Origin: Planctomycetota bacterium
GTDB taxonomy: Bacteria; Planctomycetota; B15-G4
Assembly: GCA_003644265.1 (NCBI GenBank)
Contig: QNBX01000002.1
Span: 15,785 to 79,784, forward strand
Direction of reading: 5' to 3'
DNA: 64,000 bases
The notes beneath the pieces were generated by a model, which was given only the letters and a program-made list of their open reading frames with translations, did not search any database and was not told the DNA's origin. This document shows positions 56,701-64,000 of this stretch, piece by piece. Numbering within the stretch: position 1 is the stretch's first letter; the number at the start of each line of letters is the position of its first letter. The position numbers and the translations under genes are program-made.

Positions 56701-58609
56701 CGCGCTGCTGTGTTCGGTCCGTCCCCGGGACCCCGAGGCGCTGGCGGCCCTGAGCGAGGCGGCCCAGGCACTGGACTCGCCGGTGCGCGTCGCCGAGGCG
56801 GCTTGGCGCGCTGCCAGCGACGACGAGCTCGACCAGGCCGATCAGCTGAGCGCTTGGCTGGAGCTGTTCGAGCAGGCTGGGCGTACGGACCTGGCCGCGG
56901 CCGTGGCGCTGCGCCTGGCCCAGGCCCTGGACGCCGCGGGTGACCGCGCCGGCCGCCGGGTGGCCCGGGCGCGCGCGGGGCAGGCAGGCGACGCTCTCTC
57001 CGACGGCCTGCTGCCCGTGGAGCGCGAGGCCTGTCTCGAGCGCATCTCCCGGCTCTCCGGTCCGCGCCCTTCGGCCCTCACCCGCCACCGGAGCCTGGGC
57101 GTCGATTGGCTCCTGAGCTGCAACCGTCGGATGGCCACAGAGTCCGATCTCGAGGGCTTGCTGTTGGCCATCGTGGACATGGCGCTGGAGCTCACGGGCT
57201 CGCGTCGCGGTTTCCTGGTGCTCACACAGGAGGAGCAGGCGGAGGTGCATGTGGCGCGCAACTTCGAGCTGCGCGACATGCCCCCGGACGAGGTGCGCTT
57301 CTCACGCACGGTCGTTTCCCAGGCGGTGGCCAAGGGGCTGCCGGTGCTCACCACGGACGCCGGTGCGGACGAGCGCTTTGCCGGTGTGCAGAGCGTGAGC
57401 AATCTGGCCCTGCGCTCTGTGCTGTGCGTGCCCTTGCCGGGCGTGGACGGCGGAGGCGCGCTGTACCTGGATGACGATCAGCGCCTCGCAGCCTTCGATG
57501 AGACCGACGTGGAGCGCGTGGCGGCGCTTGCCGACCAAGCGGCCCTGGCCATCAACCAGCTTCGTCGCCAGCGCGAGATCGTCGCCCTCAACGCGCGCCT
57601 CTCGCAGCGGGTGGCGTTCGCCGAGCAGGAGCTCGTTCAGGCCCGCACAGCTCTGCGACAACGGGGCGAGATCGCTCCCGTGTCCGGCATGGTGGGTGAG
57701 GCCGAGTGCATGCGCGAGGTGTTCGAGCTGGTGGCCCGCGTGGCGCCCACGTCGCTGAGCGTGCTCGTCACGGGTCCCAGCGGCGCCGGCAAGGATCTGG
57801 TGGCGCGGGCCCTGCACGAGCGCAGCGATCGCGCCGACGGGCCGCTCATCATCGAGAACGTCGCCGCCGTGCCCGCCAACCTGCTCGAGTCGGAGATGTT
57901 CGGCCACGCCCGCGGCGCGTTCACCGGGGCCGACCGCGAGCGCCACGGGCTGTTCGCGGAGGCCGATGGCGGTACCTTCGTGCTGGATGAGATTGGCGAG
58001 CTGCCGCTCGAACTCCAGCCCAAGCTGTTGCGCGTGCTGGAGACCGGAGAGTACCGCCCCGTGGGCTCGCGCCGCGTCCAACAGGTGGACGTGCGTATCG
58101 TGGCCGCGACCAACTGCGACCTGTTGGAGTGCGTGCGCGAGGGCAGCTTCCGCGAGGACCTCTATTACCGCCTCAACGCCGTGGAGATCTGCCTGCCCGG
58201 TCTCGACCAGCGGCTGAGCGACGTGCCGCTGCTGGTGCAGCACGCCCTGCATGAGCTCAACCGCAAGCACGGCACGGACAAGCTCATCACCGAAGATGTA
58301 CTGGCCAGCTTCACGCGGCGAAGCTGGCCCGGACAGGTGCGCGAGCTGCTCAACGAAGTGAGCCGCGTGTATTTCCTGAGCGACGAGCAGCTGAATCGCC
58401 CCCAGCTCGTGCGCGCGGCCGCGCAGAGCAGGGACAACGACTTCGACCCCATGCCGCGCTCGCTCAAGCTCGAGGACGTGGAGCGCGCCGCCATCGAGCG
58501 CGCGTTGCGGGCGGCCGACGGGCGCAAGGAGCAGGCCGCGCGCCTGTTGGGCATCAGTCGCGCGGGACTCTACGCCAAGATCCGGAGGCTGGAGATCGAG
58601 ACCGGGTGA
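53744..58609 (+). CDS. Sigma-54 activator with protein-kinase-like, TPR and GAF domains
   Basis: A 1621-residue regulator. Residues 1-250 form a Ser/Thr-kinase-like domain with catalytic loop FVHRDIKASNVIV (Asp near 122) and LVDLDLA in place of DFG. The Gly-rich loop is missing and the usual Lys is Arg (LVLRIEQGG), so activity is doubtful. An AAA/STAND-like region (about 250-560) and TPR-type helices (about 600-1100, ALNNLGVLQRDLGELKTCRA) follow. Next is a GAF domain (about 1130-1290). The sigma-54 AAA+ domain (about 1305-1545) has Walker A GPSGAGKD, GAFTGA near 1391 and Walker B GGTFVLDEIGEL. A Fis-type HTH closes the protein (QAARLLGISRAGLYAKIRRL). GAFTGA shows that it contacts sigma-54. 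It is the natural candidate to bind the palindromes U1-U5. Confidence 0.92.
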   Translation: MGKALPAGVPDDLSLASVLSETDRGQVLEVQRGDCRLVLRIEQGGGSLAAGVLAALQAPGFVPPLESGLTDDGRPWALRVFVPGRPLDQAVDGEQVSQVASWLTSLLESLATLHEAGFVHRDIKASNVIVGSDGPMLVDLDLASWAGAGAGATGSRGHIAPEVLLGHPCTPASDLFAVGAMLAFAFCGAPDPGFDHHFPQQAFWEAAGLDSAAIPVEFGALVRQLVRRHPGDRPFDARSAAARLGDGNGSLPPRRLSFVGGRDTALRRLLSALDPGAGGRHVVLVTVADPEERVELLDTLHLGLAMGGQRVLREHFADPLDQAIDRVAGSDADCVLLAATDGAAGSAARLAELVVAYGGAESRPRGVLALVLEEDLAARVSERLRGRELAEDAAPVRHHPWPRVPVVALSRHLDRLSGGAAPEVARRLASSLHRLTIGRRSDIDRALGHALDAGVMRPDPPRYTLLRDEWPAEAAGFGDDVAASCARLPSAARALLAGLHACSWSPSLPELITVLAGEPPDLAASLESLQASAVVRRPLGPWGPVEVLDRRWTAASSAALDADAQRTLSERALVACGDTPQRQDVRARQLLSLAQSADDLAPVLDAAGALLEHGRLGAARALVQGAAALAEADVEDRRRLLEARVELAQGAADRALAALVARWGEALQDADGATLQVAAHAAELCGRRELGRALNERLLANPPDRTTLLRATVGLAYALLLDGDLDGAAARVAVALQPDDDDSAAAGVLNLTAIIDTRQGREAQASAGYGRALERARAAGDPLLAARIELNRAHHDRRHGRTAEAVAALERSGAAFADAGNVQGRALALNNLGVLQRDLGELKTCRARLREALGLRRRVGDAHGAASSLGSLAAAELEAGHVGVALELVGQARRAFAKGGHARELAFLDVQESMALALAGRHREAAERLDEQRLDALRAESPVLVGRAEAMLQLLGNDRAAAGTTLDAALTHARVQGDAAESFRCAALLCSVRPRDPEALAALSEAAQALDSPVRVAEAAWRAASDDELDQADQLSAWLELFEQAGRTDLAAAVALRLAQALDAAGDRAGRRVARARAGQAGDALSDGLLPVEREACLERISRLSGPRPSALTRHRSLGVDWLLSCNRRMATESDLEGLLLAIVDMALELTGSRRGFLVLTQEEQAEVHVARNFELRDMPPDEVRFSRTVVSQAVAKGLPVLTTDAGADERFAGVQSVSNLALRSVLCVPLPGVDGGGALYLDDDQRLAAFDETDVERVAALADQAALAINQLRRQREIVALNARLSQRVAFAEQELVQARTALRQRGEIAPVSGMVGEAECMREVFELVARVAPTSLSVLVTGPSGAGKDLVARALHERSDRADGPLIIENVAAVPANLLESEMFGHARGAFTGADRERHGLFAEADGGTFVLDEIGELPLELQPKLLRVLETGEYRPVGSRRVQQVDVRIVAATNCDLLECVREGSFREDLYYRLNAVEICLPGLDQRLSDVPLLVQHALHELNRKHGTDKLITEDVLASFTRRSWPGQVRELLNEVSRVYFLSDEQLNRPQLVRAAAQSRDNDFDPMPRSLKLEDVERAAIERALRAADGRKEQAARLLGISRAGLYAKIRRLEIETG

Positions 58610-58623
58610 CACGGGCGCGCGTG

Positions 58624-58649
58624 GCGCTCGGGTTGCGCGGGCCGAGCGC
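58624..58649. terminator. Bidirectional hairpin between the activator gene and the propeller gene
   Basis: GCGCTCGG (58624-58631) pairs perfectly with CCGAGCGC (58642-58649) around a 10-base loop, directly between the two convergent stop codons. No T-run on either strand. Confidence 0.6.
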
Positions 58650-60404
58650 TCAGGGCGTCAGCGCAAAGCCCACGCCCTTGGGCACGGCCAGCTTCTGGGC
58701 TGCGGCGGCCTGGGGGAAGGCGCCGAAGATGTAGGGCCCGCCGGCAACGCCGAGGCCCGCCAGCAGCTGCCCGTCGGTCGAGAAACCAAGCGCCGAGGTG
58801 ACATCGAAGGGCTGGTCCCATGCGAGGGACAGCAGCCCCGATGGCAGGGCCACTCGCACCAACAACTCAAGGCCCGGTCCGGCGCTGGCCACCAGCGCGG
58901 CGCTGGTCCCATCGCGACTGGCCACCATGCGGTCCAGCGTCACGCCCGGGGGCACGCTGCCCAGCACCATCGGCGCGCCGCCCGCAGGGCTCAGCACCAA
59001 CTGCTGCGTTGGGTCGCCGCTGGGCAGCTCCGGCTCGGTGATCAGCAGCACGTGCTCTCCGGCGGCCAGCAGGATGGGTGAGGCCAGCAGGGGCCCGGTC
59101 AGTCCGCTGACGCTCTGCGCTCCGCCCAGCGGTACCGACAGCATGGCCACGTCGCCGCCGTCCGGGTCGACCTCCAACAGCAGCCGACTGGAGTCAGGGC
59201 TCAGCGTGGCGGCCTGGATCTCGAGCTCACCCGCCACCAGGAAGGGCGGCAGGGTCTGGCCCGAGGTGCCGGTGAGGTTGGTCAGATCCTGAGTGGCGGT
59301 GTCCATCAGGAACACGTCGGCTGAGCCCACCGAGGTGAGTGGGTCGCCCAGGCCGGGCAACTCGCCGGCGCTGAATACCAGCAACGTGTCGGCGATGAAC
59401 CCGAGCACGCCGACATTGTCGATCGTGTCCGTGAAGTTGGCGTCGGACGTGACCTGCACGGGTGTGGGCGCCTGGTCGAGGCGCTGCACGAAGAGTTCGC
59501 GCGCGTCCATCTGCGTGCGGCGCCAAGCGACGCACAGCGCGTCGTCGGACAGGACCAGCAGGGGGCCGGTCGGGTCGTCGTAGCCGGGCGTGTCCAGCGG
59601 CCCCGGGTTGCCGGAGATGATGCTCACCGCGCCCGCCGAATCCACCACCATGAGGCGTCGCCGGTTGGCGCTGAGTTCGGTGACCACGGCCACGCCGCGG
59701 CCGTCGCCGCTGACGGCCAGTTCGGGCAGCAGCACCTCGCCCGTCTGGAGTGGGAGTGCGATCGGTTGCGCGTTGGTGTTCGACAAGAGGTCGACGTGGT
59801 AGAGCGCGCCCTCGGCCACGAACCACGCGCCGTCCGCTCCCACGCGCAGCGAGTCGGGGGCGACATCGAGCGGTACGAGCAGCGCGGTCAGGTTGACGGC
59901 CGGGGCGTCGGTGCCGAGGTCGAGCAACAGCACGTCGCCGCCCGAGGCCACGGGCGTGGCCAGCAAGGCGCGGCTACCGGTCGTGTCGATCCCGACTCCC
60001 GGGAGCAGGCCGGGGCCGTCCACCTCGGCGGTCGACGCGCGCAGCGAAGCACTGCCGTCGGTGCGCAAGTGCAGCATGGCCGTGACGCCGGCCCGGGTCA
60101 CGCGGTGCAGGCTGCCGTGCAGGGGCAATCGGATGCCGGGCGCCGGACCATCCAGGCTCCACGGGCGATCGCTGCGCAGTCGCGCGGAGACCGGATGGCC
60201 CACCAGCGGCGTGGGCAGGAACGCGAGCTGGGAGGTCGCGATGCTGGCGTCGCCCGTGGTCAGATCGATGGCGTACAGGGAGTACGAGCCGTTGACGTGC
60301 TGACGCACGACGAAGGCGGTCTGGGCGCCGGCGCTCGGGGCCCAGGCCGCGAGCAGCGCGAGGCACAGCCCGGCACACAGCATGGACAGGCGGGCGAACG
60401 ACAT
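58650..60404 (-). CDS. Exported beta-propeller protein (TolB/PD40-like repeats)
   Basis: A 584-residue exported protein. ATG 60404 has GAGGTG seven bases upstream and gives the signal peptide LCLALLAAWAPSAGA before QTAF. The mature part is a series of WD40/PD40-like blades with the pattern D-G-x-x-x-x-V/L-x-x-x-D-x-x-T/S (AVSGDGRGVAVVTELSANRR, TLSPDSSRLLLEVDPDGGDV, FSTDGQLLAGLGVAGGPYIF). Such proteins are usually periplasmic or surface-located scaffolds. It lacks the module seen in other secreted proteins of the window. Expression is predicted from sigma-54 promoter P5 with palindrome U5, placing it in the same regulon as the glycan operon. Confidence 0.78.
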   Translation of the reverse strand: MSFARLSMLCAGLCLALLAAWAPSAGAQTAFVVRQHVNGSYSLYAIDLTTGDASIATSQLAFLPTPLVGHPVSARLRSDRPWSLDGPAPGIRLPLHGSLHRVTRAGVTAMLHLRTDGSASLRASTAEVDGPGLLPGVGIDTTGSRALLATPVASGGDVLLLDLGTDAPAVNLTALLVPLDVAPDSLRVGADGAWFVAEGALYHVDLLSNTNAQPIALPLQTGEVLLPELAVSGDGRGVAVVTELSANRRRLMVVDSAGAVSIISGNPGPLDTPGYDDPTGPLLVLSDDALCVAWRRTQMDARELFVQRLDQAPTPVQVTSDANFTDTIDNVGVLGFIADTLLVFSAGELPGLGDPLTSVGSADVFLMDTATQDLTNLTGTSGQTLPPFLVAGELEIQAATLSPDSSRLLLEVDPDGGDVAMLSVPLGGAQSVSGLTGPLLASPILLAAGEHVLLITEPELPSGDPTQQLVLSPAGGAPMVLGSVPPGVTLDRMVASRDGTSAALVASAGPGLELLVRVALPSGLLSLAWDQPFDVTSALGFSTDGQLLAGLGVAGGPYIFGAFPQAAAAQKLAVPKGVGFALTP

Positions 60405-60474
60405 GGTGGGCACCTCGACGCGCGAAATGAGCTTGGCAGGACGGCAATTCTAGCCCATCCACGAGAGACTGGCA

Positions 60475-60490
60475 TGCAACCGGCGTGCCA
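60475..60490 (-). promoter_or_regulatory. Sigma-54 (-24/-12) promoter P5
   Basis: On the minus strand: TGGCACG-CCGG-TTGCA, a perfect consensus match. Predicted start near 60464, 60 bases ahead of the propeller gene. Palindrome U5 is centred 125 bases upstream. Confidence 0.85.
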
Positions 60491-60579
60491 AACCGGCGAG
60501 CCCTCTCGTGCTCGCGGAAGCACGCTCTCAGGCCGTTCGTGCGGCCCAGGTGCTGCGTTTGGCGCGAATCGTGGATGGT

Positions 60580-60598
60580 CTGTCCAGATGCTGGACTC
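60580..60598. promoter_or_regulatory. Palindromic activator-binding site U5
   Basis: CTGTCCAG-ATG-CTGGACTC: the left arm and seven of eight bases of symmetry match U1, with the right arm imperfect at its last two positions. Positioned upstream of promoter P5. Confidence 0.65.
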
Positions 60599-60665
60599 GC
60601 GCCTGCTCATGGCCGAGCAGCAGAGCCTGCGCAGCGGCCGGACGGTGGCGCTGGCGCGGAGCTGA
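60597..60665 (+). pseudogene. Isolated C-terminal fragment of a Gfo/Idh/MocA oxidoreductase gene
   Basis: The frame SRLLMAEQQSLRSGR-TVALARS-stop is nearly identical to the last 22 residues of the cytoplasmic oxidoreductase at 29.4-30.5 kb (ARLLEAEQQSLRSGR-PVELARD-stop), with high identity also at the DNA level. Nothing upstream of it resembles the rest of that gene; palindrome U5 abuts its left edge. It is a 3'-end remnant of a duplicated copy. Confidence 0.75.
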
Positions 60666-60679
60666 CGTGAGCGCAGGCC

Positions 60680-61984
60680 TCAGATGAGCTGCGTCTTGCC
60701 CGGCACCGCCACCTCGCCCACGGCGACCTCGCCGAACGCGTAGCGCTCGGGACCCAGGCGCTCGTTGCTGGCCATGGCCTGCTCCCAGGTCACCGTGTGC
60801 CCGGTGTAGGCCGACATGCGCAGCATGATTGCCAGCATGCTCGAGCGCGTCATCCACTCGCCGTCGTTGACCGGCGCGCCCGCGCGGATGGATGCGAACA
60901 ACTCGTCGTGCTCGGCCTGGTACATGTCGTTGCCTGGGCCCTCGTAGATCCACGGGTCGGGGCCCTGCAGCGCGTGCAGCGGCGCCCAGCCGTTGATGAT
61001 GCCGCTGCCCTTCTCGCCCATGATGTAGTCGTTGTTCTCGAAGTCGCAGCCGTCCATCTGCCGCGACTGGTGAAACGCCAGCACGCCGTCGCCGTAGTCA
61101 TAGCTGGCGCTGAAGTGATCGAAGACCACGCCGCGCTCGTCGCCGCGGTGGTTCTGGCGCCCGCCCATGGCCGTGACTGAGAGCGGCGGCCGGTCCTCGA
61201 AACACCAGCCCTGCTTGTCGAGGCTGTGCACGGCCTGCTCCACCACGTGGTCGCCGCTGAGCCAGGGAAAGTGGTGCCAGTTCTTGAGCTGGAACTCCAT
61301 GTCGCTCCACTCGGGCTGGCGCTTGTGCGTGCCGATGGGCGAGGCCAGGTAGGTGGAGTGGAAGCCACGGATCTCGCCGATGCGGCCGGCGTGCAGCTGC
61401 TCGAAGAAGGCCTTGTGGCGCACGTTGCGGCGCCAGCAGAAGCCCGACATGAGCCCCAGGCCCGCGGCCTTGGCGGCGGCCGCCGTCTGCATCACCGAGC
61501 GGATGCCGGGGCCGTCCACGGCCATGGGCTTCTCGGTGAAGATGTGCTTGCCGGCGGCCACCGCGGCGGCCAGCTGCACGGGGCGGAAGTGGGGCGGCGT
61601 GCACAGCAGCACCACGTCGATGTCGCTGGCCAGCACGTGCTGGTAGGCGTCAAAGCCCGTGAAGCGCCGCTCGGGGTCGACCTGGATGCGGTCGGCGGCC
61701 TCGCCCATGGCGTTGGTCAAGTGTTGCAGGCTGCCCGCCAAGCGCTCGGGAAACAGATCGCCCATGGCGGTCAGTACGATGCTGCCGTTCTCGGCTCGCA
61801 GGGCGTTGGCGGCGGCGCCGGTGCCGCGACCTCCACAGCCCACCAGCCCGACGCGCAGCACGTCGGGGTCGCCAACGGTCAGGGCGCGGGCGCTGGGGAT
61901 GGGCAGGGCGCTCAGCGCGCCCAGGGCCGCGCCGGTGCGCAGCAGCTGACGCCGCGACGGCCGCGTGGGGAGGGCAGGGGCCAT
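60680..61984 (-). CDS. Tat-exported Gfo/Idh/MocA family oxidoreductase
   Basis: A 434-residue protein. ATG 61984 has GGAG at seven bases and opens a twin-arginine signal, RPSRRQLLRTGAALGALSAL, followed by IPSARALT. The Rossmann domain shows VGLVGCGGRGTGAAANAL; the catalytic EKP is in HIFTEKPMAVDG. The C-terminal domain has the aromatic planctomycete-type segment NWHHFPWLSGDHVVEQAVHS, in which DHVVEQAVH carries the catalytic His. Family members of this Tat-exported type fold in the cytoplasm with bound NAD(P) and act on sugars in the periplasm. Divergent from the ThuA-DUF1080 gene, a frequent partner in glycan breakdown. Confidence 0.93.
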   Translation of the reverse strand: MAPALPTRPSRRQLLRTGAALGALSALPIPSARALTVGDPDVLRVGLVGCGGRGTGAAANALRAENGSIVLTAMGDLFPERLAGSLQHLTNAMGEAADRIQVDPERRFTGFDAYQHVLASDIDVVLLCTPPHFRPVQLAAAVAAGKHIFTEKPMAVDGPGIRSVMQTAAAAKAAGLGLMSGFCWRRNVRHKAFFEQLHAGRIGEIRGFHSTYLASPIGTHKRQPEWSDMEFQLKNWHHFPWLSGDHVVEQAVHSLDKQGWCFEDRPPLSVTAMGGRQNHRGDERGVVFDHFSASYDYGDGVLAFHQSRQMDGCDFENNDYIMGEKGSGIINGWAPLHALQGPDPWIYEGPGNDMYQAEHDELFASIRAGAPVNDGEWMTRSSMLAIMLRMSAYTGHTVTWEQAMASNERLGPERYAFGEVAVGEVAVPGKTQLI

Positions 61985-62188
61985 GAGCTCGCTCCGTGGG
62001 TGTGGCGGGGTCGGCTGCGCCAAGCCGGCGTACGAACACGCATGCCCGGCGCGAACAGCCGGCGGCGAGTGTAGCAGTCGATCCGCGGGGCGGGGCGGCG
62101 GCGCGGCGGCCTCCTGAACGCCGTGGGTGGCGCAAGGCTGCGCTCAGGATGCTTGCCCAGGCCCGCCCGGAGGCCGAGAATCGACGCC

Positions 62189-63769
<1,581 letters not shown>

Positions 63770-63787
63770 GGCGACGCGCGCGAGGGT

Positions 63788-64000
63788 TCAGCGACGGTCG
63801 CCGTCGCCATCGCGAGCGTCGTCACCGTTATCGCCGTCGCCGTCGCTGTCGCTGTCGCTGTCGCCGTCGCTGTCGCCGCCGCTGTCGCCGCCGCTGTCGC
63901 TGACACCGCGGGTGTCGCCGCTGCTGACGGCGGGGCCCCGCAGCGGCCCGTCGCAGACCACGCGCAGGCCGATGAAGCTGCCGTCGGCCAACCACCAGAC
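63788..64000 (-). CDS. Formylglycine-generating-enzyme-like (SUMF1) protein, C-terminal end with Asp-rich tail (partial)
   Basis: The gene runs off the right edge; only its last 70 codons are visible. The segment VWWLADGSFIGLRVVCDGP matches the end of FGE-sulfatase (SUMF1) domains, where a strand of the form G-F-R-V-V closes the fold. After that the protein continues about 50 residues with a Gly-Asp-Ser repeat (GDSDGDSDSDSDGDGDNGDD), a low-complexity acidic tail encoded by hexamers (63832-63901). The tail may bind Ca2+. Whether the catalytic cysteines are present cannot be seen, so activity as a formylglycine generator or as a kinase-associated relative is open. Confidence 0.7.
   Translation of the reverse strand, partial: VWWLADGSFIGLRVVCDGPLRGPAVSSGDTRGVSDSGGDSGGDSDGDSDSDSDGDGDNGDDARDGDGDRR
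63832..63901. repeat. Degenerate GC(T/C)GTC hexamer array
   Basis: About a dozen imperfect copies of a 6-bp unit near the right edge, encoding the Asp-Ser/Asp-Gly tail of the SUMF1-like protein on the minus strand. Confidence 0.8.

Overview
The window is about 70% GC and packed with genes. The likely source is a member of the Planctomycetota. This is an inference from gene content: a Tat-exported Gfo/Idh/MocA oxidoreductase, a ThuA plus DUF1080 lipoprotein, a sulfatase-like lipoprotein, a formylglycine-generating-enzyme-like gene, and several secreted proteins sharing an uncharacterised C-terminal module ending in G-F-A-x-S-N-A-L-like residues. No tRNA, rRNA, CRISPR array or complete insertion sequence was seen.

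Region 1 (1-31.4 kb) is mostly housekeeping and general metabolism. It holds a lemA/TPM-domain operon, a Ser/Arg-rich exported protein, a GNAT acetyltransferase, a UvrD/PcrA-type helicase, and an ArsR-methyltransferase fusion next to cobalamin-dependent methionine synthase (metH). Next come a TonB receptor - YfiR - hybrid histidine kinase operon, a GH2-like lipoprotein with a PA14 domain, and a subtilisin-like protease. thiC follows with a TPP riboswitch, then a CHAD domain split over two overlapping genes divergent from a Ppx/GppA phosphatase. The region ends with a PEBP-like protein, an epimerase/oxidoreductase pair, and a half-size UPF0016 transporter.

Region 2 (31.4-60.6 kb) is the distinctive part. 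Five near-perfect sigma-54 (-24/-12) promoters lie in intergenic DNA at 34449-34464, 37231-37246, 43747-43762, 43945-43960 and 60475-60490. Each has a 15-19 bp palindrome of the form TGTCCAG-N3-CTGGACA 85-125 bp upstream of the predicted start. One palindrome serves two divergent promoters. A fifth copy sits between the -35 and -10 of the promoter of a 1621-residue protein-kinase/TPR/GAF/sigma-54-activator gene (53744-58609). The simplest reading is a regulon. That activator, or a close relative, would switch on (i) an eight-gene-scale surface-glycan operon (three glycosyltransferases, an ABC exporter, two APH-fold kinases, an AlgE-like barrel). It would also switch on (ii) a divergent operon of secreted or lipid-anchored proteins (Carboxypeptidase-regulatory repeats, beta-helix, alkaline-phosphatase-superfamily enzyme). 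Finally it would control (iii) three single exported proteins, including a cupredoxin-beta-propeller fusion. It would also control its own gene.

Region 2 also carries decayed gene ends: three fragments of the shared C-terminal module, an 81-bp direct repeat pair bracketing the cupredoxin cassette, and a duplicated oxidoreductase tail. These point to past duplication and loss.

Region 3 (60.6-64 kb) holds a Tat-exported Gfo/Idh/MocA protein, a divergent ThuA-DUF1080 protein, and the 3' end of a formylglycine-generating-enzyme-like gene with an Asp-rich tail.
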